From Botrytis cinerea B05.10 (Eukaryota; Ascomycota; Leotiomycetes; Helotiales; Sclerotiniaceae), in the NCBI RefSeq assembly GCF_000143535.2, contig NC_037312.1, positions 2,046,001 through 2,110,000 of the forward strand: 64,000 nucleotides of DNA, written 5' to 3'. Numbering within the stretch: the first letter of the stretch is position 1; every line of letters starts with the position of its first letter. The position numbers and the translations under genes were made by a program. The notes beneath the pieces are model-generated. The model was not told the DNA's origin. It did not search any database and was given only the letters and a program-made list of their open reading frames with translations. Positions 11,914-22,766 of this stretch are shown here, piece by piece.

Positions 11914-13339
11914 ATGACAGTGGCAGCTAACATTCTCCCAGACTGGATCCTCGATGGAGGATATCTCCCAAATGCTGTAATCCGGCTCGGCATTCGTCGC
12001 CAATTGCGTGAGCGAATCGAGTTGATTAAGAGTACTTCATTAGAAGAGGCCTACGAGCGTAAAATGAAGTATGTAGAGCTTCTTCGAAGCCGTCCCATTG
12101 CTATTGAGACGGCTGCTGCCAATGAACAGCATTATGAGGTTGGAACTGGTGTTCTTGCTGCTTGTTTGGGGCCGAGAATGAAGTATAGTTGTTGTTTGTA
12201 TCCTAAGGGAAGTGAAACATTGGGTCAGGCGGAAGTGGAAATGTTGGAGACTTATGTGAAGAAGGCGGAATTAAAAGATGGGATGAGCATCTTGGATCTT
12301 GGGTGAGTCTTTCTGAGTTCTAGGCACAAGGTCTACAAAGGAGAATGGCATGTGCTAATGCATTTCAGGTGTGGTTGGGGTTCAGGAGCATTGTACTTTG
12401 CGGAAGTTCTCCCAAATTCTAAGATCACAGCGTTCTCGAACTCGAGAACCCAGAAGCTATACATTGATGAGAAAGCCAAGGAGAAGGGGCTCAATAATTT
12501 GACAGTCATCACTGGCAATGTCGTCGATTATGAGTTTGAAAAAGAGAGTTTCGATCGAGTTGTATCCATTGAAGTAAGCCACGTGCAAAAATCCGTTCGA
12601 GGCAATGGCTAATTAGACGAAGCTCTTTGAACACATGAAGAACTATGAACTACTCATGTCAAAGGTTGGAAGAGCCTTGAAGCCAGGAGGGAAATTATTT
12701 GTTCATATTTTTGCTCACAAGACTACACCTTACGACTTTGAGGAGGGATGGATGAGCACACACTTTTTCGTGAGTAGAATTAGTTCTCTATACTTGGAAT
12801 TACACTTTGGAATCTGGGAGTGCGATGCAATCTCACTCCATCGCCTCTCATTTCTGATGCACTCTTGAGCTCTAATTTTACTTCGAAATGGTTCCTTCAA
12901 AGACAGTTACTGATTCGCGTGTTGTAGTCTGGAGGTACTATGCCCTCAGCGGACTTGTTGTTATTCTTCCAGAAAGACCTCAAACTCGAGAGGCAATGGT
13001 GGGTGAATGGCCAGCATTACGCAAAGACTTGCGAAGTGAGTCCACCATTCAGTTCAAACTTTGGTCTTCTATACTGATAAAAATTGTAGGATTGGCTATC
13101 GAAGATGGTAGCAAGCAAGCAGGAGATTTGGCCTCACCTAACAGAAACATACGGCGAGAAGGATACCGCAATGTGGTACTACCGTTGGCAAATCTTTTAC
13201 CTGGCAGTAAGTTGATTTCCTCTGTTTCTTCGAATATCCTTTGCTAACTCAAATAAAGTGCGCAGAATTGTTTGCTTATGAAGGTGGAGATACATGGGGT
13301 GTATCCCACTATTTGTTTGAGAAGCCCAGTTCTTCCTAA
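11914..13339 (+). CDS. CFA-synthase-like SAM-dependent methyltransferase
   Basis: Member of the Mycolic_acid / cyclopropane-fatty-acyl-phospholipid synthase family, close to the plant and fungal proteins named after coclaurine N-methyltransferase. Six exons (11914-12302, 12369-12573, 12623-12769, 12928-13035, 13090-13206, 13259-13339) add to 1047 bases, 348 residues. The SAM-binding loop is [17 protein letters not shown] near residue 125. It is followed by [15 protein letters not shown], the [13 protein letters not shown] block, the [18 protein letters not shown] lid region and the C-terminal [12 protein letters not shown] and [14 protein letters not shown]. It has no membrane segment or oxidoreductase domain, so it is the short soluble form, not the membrane-bound sphingolipid C9-methyltransferase. 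The true substrate cannot be read from sequence; lipid methylation or small-amine N-methylation are both possible. Acceptors of exons 3 and 6 were chosen because they restore family sequence. Confidence 0.88.
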
Positions 13340-13555
13340 TAACATAGACACTGTAGAACCAATAGACCACGTATAATTGACTTAATTTTAACTCCAATGC
13401 CCAATGATATATTTCCTTCCATATGTACAGTTCTCGGCCCACTATCCGTATTGTGATTCCAGAGTCTGCTTTGGACGGTATCTCTTAATTGTCTATGTCC
13501 TGGCAGCATATGGATACATCCTGGCTGCCCCTGCATCACTTTCTCATCCTAACGT

Positions 13556-13823
13556 TCAATGATCCCAAGGATGCTTCCAGCCCAACAATGCGGGACCTAA
13601 ATTGTGTCAGTTTCTGTGCTGTTTTGACTAGATTCAAAGAGTGGCCGTACCATCTTTCTTCGCGCGGTACATCAACTGTATACGAATTAGCATGGCAATA
13701 GTGAGACGGTTAAATGAGAATACATACGAAGAACCACATGCTTGCTCCCAATGCTGTACCAGCGAATCTGTATATAGGAGGAGCTCTGTAGAGTCCTCCA
13801 GGTCCTGGAGGTGGTTGTGCCAT
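13556..13823 (-). CDS. Mitochondrial complex I small accessory subunit, NDUFB2 type
   Basis: Very small gene split into three exons: 13823-13728, 13675-13651 and 13596-13556. They total 162 bases, 53 residues. The product starts MAQPPPGPGGLYRAPP, has one membrane segment (FAGTALGASMWFFLMYRA) and ends KKDGPALLGWKHPWDH. A single helix with a bulky MWFF...YR end and a His-rich tail is what fungal NDUFB2-like subunits of NADH:ubiquinone oxidoreductase look like; they sit in the distal membrane arm. The middle exon is only 25 bases. A probable leader intron (about 13829-13912, GTAAGT to AG) precedes the ATG. It is tail-to-tail with the methyltransferase gene and divergent from the kinase gene. The family call rests on recall of fungal orthologues and moderate similarity to animal NDUFB2. 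Confidence 0.78.
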
Positions 13824-14394
13824 TATACTATTAAGCGTTTAGTAACAGATACGAACGTAGCAGAGAATAAGTTCCATGCAGTTAATAGCAGGCGTACAGA
13901 CGACTTACGATAGTTGTTGGCGTGTCTTGCTTTCAGAAGTGAGGGTTCAATATGCAGATTGAGTCCCAGTCGTTCATACACAACTTTGAAATCCGGCCCG
14001 GGAGCTAAATGTAATGGCCCTAGATTTAAGGCAATTACACAGAAAGCTGGGTACTTGCCCGATAACCTTGAACCTTTGTATTTAATTCACTTTTTCTATT
14101 GTGTACTGTACTTTAAATTTTCTTCAACAAAACCAACCTCTTCCCTACTGTTTTCTGCTTCCTATTGTACCGGGGAAGGCGACAATGCTGTTAAGATCAA
14201 TCTTAATCTCGCAACACGAGCCCTGAAATCGAAGCTTCAGTTTTAACTATCTACCCTCTCATCGAACACCATTCAAGACAGACGTCATTTCTTTACGAAG
14301 GAAACTTTCGAAATCCACAACTGCAGGACCGCATACTCGATAATCTACGCGCACACAACAAGGTTCCCTCTCTCCATCTTAGTTTCTCGCCAGA
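13824..14394. promoter_or_regulatory. Shared divergent promoter of the complex I subunit gene and BUR1
   Basis: 571 bases between start codons. It includes the likely leader intron of the complex I gene and a pyrimidine-rich leader (CTCTCTCCATCTTAG) just before the BUR1 ATG. No specific factor site identified. Confidence 0.5.
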
Positions 14395-16198
14395 ATGGCG
14401 ACCCCATCACGACCAGCGCCGCAAGCTACCAATGGCATCTATACTCCAGAGCATGCACGCCAACATACTCGAGCGCAAAGCTCATTTCGCGGCTGCTCCA
14501 GAATTTCAGATTATGAGGTCATGGGCAAGATTGGAGAGGGTACATTCGGAGAAGTACACAAAGCCAAATCCAAGAAAACTGGCATGGTTGTTGCTCTGAA
14601 AAAGATCCTGATGATCAACGAGAAGGATGGATTTCCAATTACAGCTCTTCGCGAAATCAAAACCCTCAAGCTCCTTTCGCATGAAAATGTTTTGAGTCTG
14701 GAGGAGATGGCTGTCGAGCACCCACAGAAGAACACCGACAAGAAGAAGAAGGCCATTATGTACATGGTCACTCCCTATTTCGACCACGATTTATCAGGCC
14801 TTTTGAAGAACCCAAATATTCATTTTACGGAACCACAGATCAAGTGTTATATGCTGCAGCTACTCAAGGGGATGGAATTCATTCACAACAACAACATTCT
14901 TCACCGAGATATCAAAGCTGCGAACATCCTGATCAATAATAAAGGTATACTTCAAATTGCCGATTTTGGTTTGGCGCGACACTATAATGAGCCTGTGCCA
15001 GTTGCGGGAAAGGGGAATGGAGAAGCAAAAGCGCATTATACTGTTGTGGTAGTTACAAGATGGTACCGTCCTCCGGAACTTTTTTTGGAACTGCAAAATT
15101 ATACCCCAGCAATTGATATTTGGGGAGTCGGGTATGTTCAATATCTTGATTTCGAAGATTTAACTAATGATCCTCAGTTGTGTCTTTGGCGAAATGTTCC
15201 TTGGAAAACCAATCCTCCAGGGTGAGAGCGAGGAGCAGCAGCTTAAACTTATTTTCGATTTGTGTGGTACCCCCAACGAGGAGAATATGCCTGGATGGAG
15301 GTTGTTACCCAAAGCTCAGGGACTCAACTTCAGCCCACCACGCCCTTCGACGTTAGCACAGAAATTTCGAGAACAAGGCTCAGGTGCTATCTCTTTATTG
15401 CAGGAATTGCTTAAACTCGACTGGAAGAAGCGCACCAACGCGATCGATGCATTGAAGCATCCATACTTCAAAAACTCTCCTTTACCGCTAGATCCGCACG
15501 ACATACCAATTCTAGAATCATCACATGAATTCGATTCAAAGCAGCATCGGGGCCAAAAACAGGCCCCACCACCTCCCAAAGGAGGCGATGTAGGCATGGG
15601 ACCGGATCAGTGGGACCGAAATGGAAGCGGGCAAGGATATGATAACTATTCCAGTAATCGAAGTCACCAAAACGGCCGCTACCCTCCCCCTCCTCCTACG
15701 CACGGTGGTTATAGAAATAGTGGCCCACCGCATCAGCAATATGATGACCGCAAACCAGCTTGGAGAAGAGATGATCGAGGTTTGCCACCGCGACCACCGC
15801 CGCCCACTGATTTCGCTTATGATGGTGGAAGATCAGATTCACATGGTCATCGATCCAGATCTCAAGATCTAGATGGTCGCGGTCATCGTGATCGTGATCA
15901 CGCGCCTCTTCCTCGCAGTAGAGCTGGAGGCGGTGGTGGCAATATCGATACGTATATTCCAAGTTATAACACGAACAGACGACCAAGAGATGACCGACCA
16001 CCAAGAGATGACCGCCCACCACGAGATGATCGTCGAGATGATCGTCCACGACATAGTAATGGAACTAGACATGACTACGACAATCGAGGTTCCCGAGAAC
16101 CTCGGGATAGTCGAAGTCGTAGTCCCAATCATGATCGTGGGAGAGATCGATACAGAGACCGAGAGCCGATAGGAGATCCTTATGCGCATCGTCGTTGA
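14395..16198 (+). CDS. BUR1: CDK9-type serine/threonine kinase of transcription elongation (Bur1/Sgv1)
   Basis: Cyclin-dependent kinase that phosphorylates the Spt5 and RNA polymerase II tails to promote elongation. Two exons (14395-15131, 15178-16198) add to 1758 bases, 585 residues. Kinase motifs in order: glycine loop [11 protein letters not shown] (about 46-56); catalytic Lys in [15 protein letters not shown], the exact PITALRE helix of CDK9; catalytic loop [17 protein letters not shown]-loop [15 protein letters not shown] insert; and a kinase end near residue 360. The C-terminal third is low complexity: Pro-rich, then Arg/Asp-rich with near-perfect RPPRDD repeats and RSRS dipeptides. It resembles the tails of fungal Bur1 and metazoan CDK12/13-like kinases and may bind RNA or the polymerase tail (inference). 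The short 46-base intron splits the GVGC motif. Confidence 0.94.
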
Positions 16199-17443
16199 TG
16201 CCACATCGGTTTTCTCGGTACGTGGTTACATTATTATTTTGTTCTTTTAGCGTTGGGGTCATAGTTGCGAGGGTGGAGATAAATCTGCCTTCTTGATATT
16301 ACATTGCGAGATCATAGGAAGTGACTCGCACTTAGGGATTGGCGTGGGTAGCTTTTGGCTTTGGCTTTGGCTGTATCAATTTGGCGTTTCTCACTTCAAT
16401 GTAATTTTGGAAGCATCAATGGAAGGAGGAGGGTATTTTCAAATTCAGAGTACAATGAAGGGAATAAAAGGAAAGAGGGACGGCTGGTAACAGAGTGTTC
16501 GATGTTTTGTCGAGCAATCAAATATATGAAGTTTTTAGGCCCCTCTATTCGGCACGGGGAGATATCGGCATGTAATTTTATATGGGAGGATGCATCAATG
16601 GAAAAGAACAAGATCTCATTTTTAATCTATTACAGAGAGATTCATTCGCAAGAGGTGCACCGTAAGTTGGAACCATGAATCAGTGGGTCTTATGGAAAGA
16701 AAGGTATGATGGCGAAGAATGCTAGTTACCTACCTATCTTCGCTTTTGTATTATTGTACACATCATATCATTTTAAAGATCACATCGCACTTTTAGAAGT
16801 CACACTTGGAAATTGAGAAAGGATTGTTCCACACGCGTTAGAACAGAATACACATACTTGCTTGCATTGTCCATTAGATTCTGGCGATTGTGACATTGGA
16901 GCTGGTGAGAAATCTCCAAATTTTTAATATTCATACACCGGGCGCCTTGGGGTTGACCGCAATATATGCTCTACGCTATTAAACTGCTTCCATCTAGTCT
17001 TTCTTTTTCTTAGGTCCCGTAAAGCCTTCCCAATTTTGGACAATGTTTCCTGAGTGAATAAACAACAACGGTATTTTCAGAATTCAAAGTCCAGCAATGA
17101 TTATGCAAACAAATCGTGGACACTATTAACAACTCATTAGACTTTTTTTTTTCTTTTTCAATATTTTGCATCTCAAAGCTTCAGTTTCAGATTTGCTATT
17201 GTACGCGCAAAATAATTTTTTATGAGCCATTCGCGGTTGTAATGACACATCTATTATCAATTGCGCCGGTCTCCCTTGTGAGTTTCGCCGTTGATACCAT
17301 GCTAGAAAATCGGTATATCCTTCCTCATACACCCAAACTCCATCCTATGCTCGCCAACCAGCCAGTTGGATTAGCCATTAAGAGACTTGGCCCATAAAAT
17401 TACACTAGGTAGCATCAATTCAGCTTGCTCTGCGGCTGTGGAG
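16199..17443. other. Intergenic between two convergent genes
   Basis: 3' flanks of BUR1 and the C78 peptidase gene. A few open frames show no recognisable protein. A T-rich run lies near 17142-17158 and TTACCTACCTATC near 16726. Confidence 0.5.
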
Positions 17444-19250
17444 CTAGTCTACCACGGTGTTAGTTTCAGATTTACATTGACTGGAGCTGAAGAGGGCTGC
17501 ATACTTAAGAAGCTCGAATTCATTGTACCTCTTCAGATACTTGTTTCCGCGTCTATAAGCTTTCAATAAATCACCGGGGTGTTTGCTATGAACAGGTCCG
17601 CCAACAAGTTTGACGACTTTTGATGAATCATGGAACATCGGATCGAAAACGAGAAGATTTTTCGTGCCGTCAGTTAGTTTCTCGAATCCAATGATTGTCA
17701 TTGAGTGACCTAGAACGTAACATTTAGATAGGCATGTAGAAGCGAGAGGATGAGGATTTACCTGGATGTTGAAAGTATATGGGAGGCAGAGTAGTTTCAC
17801 GAACTTTGCAGTTATAATCGAGAGTACCATCAAAAAAGTAAGACTCGATCTTTGAATACAAAAGATTGACTGCCGGAGGATCTCCTCTATCCTTTCTTGT
17901 CTTCATAGCCGCAGTATCACATCTAAAAAGTTTTGTCAGTTCAATGTAAAAATTCAAGAGTCTTAAAAGGCGTACTGGATACCAAGAGAGCAAAACATCG
18001 CTTGAGCCTGTTATTGATTTTTTCATATTAGTTGATTGACATGATAGCTTGGTATAACAAAGGAGAAGCAGGGAAGGCCACTCACGTCAGGAGTTCCAAT
18101 GTACTTCCTTGTTCCACGAATTCCACCAGTTTCTATTCGACCTTGAGAGTTTATTCCTTGGTCCCAGGCGCTCTCAATATATTCTTGAATATCAAAAATT
18201 GTTGGAACAACGTCACCAAGGACCTTATGACCAGGGAATTGGGATTTAACAATATACGAACACATCATTTGAATGTTTCTGTAGCCACAGAAGCCCCCTA
18301 GATATATGGTTAAAAGGAGAAACTCGGTAGGAAAATGAACATCATACCCTCTCTCATAAGTTTTGAAACGTGAAGAACAGCCGGATCACACAGGTAAGCA
18401 TAGCTTACTGAGCGATCTTGGTCCAGAAGCTGGGATAGTACTGGAATGATACCGTCTGCTTGATTTGGACAATATTTGACCCTCCTCAATTGACCATCTG
18501 CGTTAATTCTGTTGATCGTCTTATACTGACCATCTGCTTGGAGCAGCTTCACGAGCCATGACGGCATTTGCTTCTCATGCGCATGGGGGCCAAGCTCTGC
18601 TTTCTGTTCATGAATGAAGTCAATATCATGTGACAATTAACATATGAAAAAGTCAGAACCTACACCTAACTGACGTGTACCCTTGGCAGGAGGAGGTTTG
18701 GACTGCGATTTCAGAGTGATATCAGGCATTTTCAAGATATCTCTCCATGCTTTCGTCCCAGATTGCGCTGGCGGTGGCTCTCGGGTTTCGTAATCATGCC
18801 CAGCATCGACGTCCCGAAGTGCGTGTGAGAGTTTCGTACCAAAACTAGCATCTTTACCAACACCATTCTTGACTTCTTGTCTAGAAGGCCCCGACGCGGG
18901 AGTATCTAGATCCATGTTTCCATCCTCTTCTCCATGCATCTCGATATGGCTATCAAGCTCATCAAATAATACCATTTCTCCACATCCATCAATCGGACAA
19001 TCGGCATAGTTAACATCATCTTGATTTACCATCGCGACAACACTTGCACTATCTTTTGCTACAAATGGCGATTGTCCTTCAGCATGTAGCGTTTCCAAAT
19101 GTAGCTTTTTTTTCGTTAGCCAACGGGATTCCCTTTTTGACCCAAAGTGATATTTTGTGAACAAACCATTATTTGATATTCGCTTTCCGTTTTGAACCCA
19201 CAGAAGGGACAAAGCATTTCTTGTACCTCTGGCATTTTGACCTGGGCCAT
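17444..19250 (-). CDS. C78-family ubiquitin peptidase with N-terminal zinc finger (ZUP1-like)
   Basis: Cysteine peptidase of the UfSP/ZUFSP family. Characterised members with zinc fingers (human ZUP1, fission yeast Mug105) cleave Lys63-linked ubiquitin chains and act in genome maintenance. Exon 1 (19250-19167) gives MAQVKMPEVQEMLCPFCGF; joined to exon 2 (19104-18666) it completes a C2H2 finger C-x2-C...H-x4-H. A second degenerate finger CPIDGCGEMV...HIEMH follows, then an acidic linker. The peptidase domain lies in later exons: GGFCGYRNIQMM carries the catalytic Cys, HSMTIIGFE the catalytic His, and LLVFDPMF the Asp. One exon is only 32 bases (18008-17977). Removing the first intron (GTTTGT...AAAAAAG) is needed to keep the finger; reading through it would give a false start at 19212. 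Head-to-head with IMO32. Confidence 0.88.
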
Positions 19251-20255
19251 ACGGTTGGTTGGAGTGTTATTGGACGATGAAAGAATTACAAAGAGCGGTA
19301 CTGTTCACGTCGAAAGTGTATATGAACGAATGTATGAACAAGGGTCGGAGAAGTTGTTTTACACACGGCAACTTTAATCGGCCGCAGGAAATATGAAACG
19401 GAAGAATATTAAATGACGGTATGAATTTGAAGCAGGGCAGATGGTGAATTAAAGACAAGAAAGGCTACGAAGGAAAGAAGATGAGAGTAACAAGTGAGGT
19501 TGGTTGGTTTGAATGATTTGTCGGTCGTTTGCTTGCTTGCTTACCTATTGTGATTTGGTTTTAAATGAAAGCGAGGCTGTTACCATTTATGGCCTTGACT
19601 CCTACCCAGGTATATACGAAGTACGAGCAAAAGTTGCTGGGTGGATAGTAGATATTAGAAGCCAGGCTGATGAGTTGGCTGGTTATGTTAGCATTTATTA
19701 AGCATGATTACCTATGGAATATATAAAATATATAAAATATACCATAAACGTGGCTGACGCTTCTCTCGGCTGGAATAATATTAATAATTTGGATCATCAT
19801 GAACTTATGCAACATTGATCAGAGTGAAGTCGGACTTTCTTCAACGTTGCGCCAGAGAGAGACATTGTCACATGAGAAGTGCAGCTTCCAACGCCATAAA
19901 GTAACTGTTTTCGGTATCGTACATGAGATATACATATATCCCAAGGGCATGGCGGTATCTTTGCCCCCAGGGAACTCACGAGAACGACAACATTTCACTC
20001 TTCCACCACAACACAAAATGACACTCCGGCACAATGTCAAAGTCACAATTGAACAACGTGTTGAAGCCAAAGTTAACGGCGGCGGATCATCGGTCACTGA
20101 GCGGTCACTTATCGGCCATGAGATACGGCAAGGCTGGCCAATGGTATAAATTCCCCTGTTGGGCCCAAAACATTTTTCTGTTATCTCTAGTATCGCATTC
20201 TTTCCTTTCCTTTCTCAATTCACATACAGGAGTGGGATCTGATTTTACGTGCAAC
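19251..20255. promoter_or_regulatory. Shared divergent promoter of the C78 peptidase gene and IMO32
   Basis: One kilobase between divergent starts. It has an AT-rich block with a repeated ATATAAAATATATAAAATAT stretch near 19720-19741 and a CTTTCCTTTCC pyrimidine tract before the IMO32 ATG. No coding sequence recognised. Confidence 0.5.
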
Positions 20256-21306
20256 ATGTCTCCTCGTTTGCTATCACCTACTCTCCTCCGAGTATGTCGG
20301 AGAAATTACTCTACATCTAGGACCGTTTCTTTGGCATTTGATTTGCACGAACCTGCCAACCCCTCGTCCAATGCTCCGCGAGCCATCGTCTTCATGCATG
20401 GTTTATTCGGATCCAAGAAGAATAACAGGAGCATTAGTAAGTGAGCTTTCCTTGCGCACCCATTTTATCGTCGTCACGGTTCACTGATTCTTGACTCCAG
20501 AGCTCTCGCAAGAGATCTAGGAAGGCCTGTCTATGCTGTTGTGAGTCACATCATTCGAAGAACTTCGAAGAGCGTTCATTGAGAGAAAATAGGATCTGCG
20601 AAACCATGGCGACTCACCGCACCACCCTGAACACAATTATACGGCCATGGCAGCTGACGTAGCTGGATTCATAAATGAGCATAAACTTGCTGGGCCTACA
20701 CTGATAGGCCACTCAATGGGAGCAAAGACTGCCATGGCTCTAGCACTTGAATCGCCAGAAATGGTCGAAGATATAGTATCTGTGGACAATGCACCCATCG
20801 ATGCGGCACTCCTCAGCAGCTTCGGAAAATACATCCAAGGAATGAAGAAAATCGAAGAGGCGGGAGTCTCTAAGCAAACTGAAGCGGATAAAATCTTGCA
20901 GGACTTTGAAAAGGAGCTTCCTATCCGCCAATTTCTCCTCGGAAATCTTGTGCGCACTGAAGACAAGACGCAGAAATTCAAAGTTCCTCTCAAGATTATC
21001 GGAGGTGCTTTGGACAATTTGGGTGACTTTCCGTTCAAGGATCCGGATTCGATACGCTTCAACAAACCAACTTTATTTGTTCGCGGAACTCAAAGCCACT
21101 ATGTGCCAGATGAAGCACTTCCTATAATTGGAAAGTTCTTCCCCCGATTTGAATTGGCCGATATAGATGCTGGGCACTGGGTGATTTCTGAGAAACCAGA
21201 GGAATTTAGACAAGGTTTGTCTTTCCATTCGTGGACAAAATTGTGAGATTCTTCGCTGACTGATGTTGAACTAGCCGTCGTAGAATTCTTGAAGCCAAAG
21301 GAATAG
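20256..21306 (+). CDS. IMO32: Mitochondrial alpha/beta hydrolase (Imo32/ABHD11 type)
   Basis: Four exons (20256-20440, 20501-20540, 20593-21214, 21275-21306) add to 879 bases, 292 residues. The N-terminus (MSPRLLSPTLLRVCRRNYST) is a typical mitochondrial presequence. The hydrolase core has the oxyanion motif FMHGLFGS, RNHGDSPHHPEHNYTAMA, nucleophile elbow GHSMGAK (Ser), an acid-containing strand after TLFVRGTQSHYV, and the catalytic His in DAGHWVISEKPEEF. Human ABHD11 protects the 2-oxoglutarate dehydrogenase complex; yeast Imo32 is cleaved by the matrix protease Oct1. The substrate here is unknown. The donor of exon 1 was placed at GTGAGC because only this gives SKALARDLGRPVYAV across the junction. 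Confidence 0.93.
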
Positions 21307-21500
21307 AAAGGGTAAAAATGTACAGTCTATTGTGTATATGTAAAAGGGTATCTGCCATAAGTCCAAGCCATCCAAAAGAATAATACCCACGTAACGCCTC
21401 CGTATACAAATGCTTCGTATCCACCGATCCACGTACCGTGTGCCCAATATCTTATAATGTATGTCAGTACCACTTGATCCAACTTGTTGCAAGATCATGT

Positions 21501-22402
21501 CTAGCAAGCGCATCCTGATGTAGAGTTGTCGTTGGTTCCTCCGATCGTGACCTGTAAATCAACACATTAGCACGCCCTTCCCCTGTACAACCGCAAGCGC
21601 ACAAAGAACTTACACCACCCGACTTCCTCTGCCCTCCCTTTAACAACTGCGGTCTCTTGACGACCTCTCTCACCACCCCCTCAAAAACCCCCTTCACACC
21701 CTCCCTAGTCTTACTACTACACTCTCCCCATCCTGCCACCCCTCTATCTCCCCATTCCTCCGCCAGCCTTCTTCCCTCTTCCTCGCTCACCATCCGCTTC
21801 TCTTTACTGCCCAAATCACATTTCGTTCCCACAATCCAGAATACGCATCCATCTACCGCATTATTCTCCGCCTCATCAATCCATCTACCCAGACTATTGA
21901 ACGACTCGCGATTCGTAACATCATAGACCAACAATACCGCATGCGCACCGCGATAGTAAGAATTCGAGAGCGTGCGAAAACGTTCTTGACCTGCTGTATC
22001 GAGCAGATTAAGCCGGTAAGGAGAGCCGTGGACAGAGAGAGTTTTCAACTAGAGGGAAGGGAGGTGTTAGTATACATGCGCTATTGTCCTGTGTTGTGAT
22101 ATCGTATCCACCCCATTCATCCATTCAAATGAAAAAGAAAGAAAAGGAACAGAAATGAGAGAAACAAACCTTAAAATCGACTCCAATGGTAGCAGTACTA
22201 CTTTCTGAATCAAATTGATCATCACAATATCGTATGAGCACTAGACAAAAAATCCACTATTAGCACAAGCCTAGCCTCTTATCTCAACTGCAATAAAGCA
22301 AATGCACAAGGTGAAATCGGGGGTCGTACATGCAGATTTACCAGCTCCCGATGGTCCTATCAAGAGAATTTTGAGAGTTGGTATAGATTCGTCGGATGCC
22401 AT
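21501..22402 (-). CDS. Rab18-type small GTPase
   Basis: Vesicle-traffic or lipid-droplet GTPase. Four exons (22402-22330, 22240-22170, 22048-21614, 21551-21501) add to 630 bases, 209 residues. GTPase motifs: P-loop GPSGAGKSALL, effector region TIGVDFKLK, WDTAGQE equivalent LDTAGQERFRTL, and GTKCDL in place of NKxD. The last is a deviation: Rab proteins usually have NKxD, so guanine binding by Thr-Lys-Cys-Asp is noteworthy. The last exon is 51 bases and supplies the C-terminus SGCAC, a double-cysteine CxC geranylgeranylation signal. Family choice (Rab18 over Rab1/8) follows the effector loop and overall length and is moderately sure. Retention of the third intron keeps the frame open but removes the CxC end. 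Confidence 0.88.
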
Positions 22403-22766
22403 CGTGAAAATATTGAGAAGTGGCTGGAGAAACAAAAAGCTATAGTATGCGAATGTGAGGGTGAAGGTCTAGAAGTAGGAAAGGAAGTTGTATGCATATA
22501 AGGAAGGAAAGGTGTTGGGGTCATGTTAATCACAACGTCACTCGCTAAAAGCAAGGCTGATGATGCAAGATCAACAACGCCACCAGTGCATTCACGTGGA
22601 TCGTCCTCATGGACACTGTATTTTTGCATTTTTTTGACATTTTTGGAATTGAATGATAGCCCAAGGCTATATGTGATGCAAAGTCACGCCTATATTGCCC
22701 AAAGCCCAGACTTGACTACATATCATGCACCATCAAACCCAAACCACATAACATCATCATCCTTGA
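22403..22766. other. Intergenic between RPS1 (3' end) and the Rab gene (5' end)
   Basis: 364 bases holding the 3' flank of RPS1 and the promoter of the Rab gene, both on the minus strand. No clear motif. Confidence 0.45.

Noticed and set aside
15316..16262. Several long minus-strand frames opposite the BUR1 tail
   Set aside because: They are shadows of the repetitive Arg/Asp/Pro codons of the plus-strand gene.
18637..19212. Start of the C78 peptidase at the ATG at 19212
   Set aside because: This reads through an intron. The true first exon starts at 19250 and completes the zinc finger.
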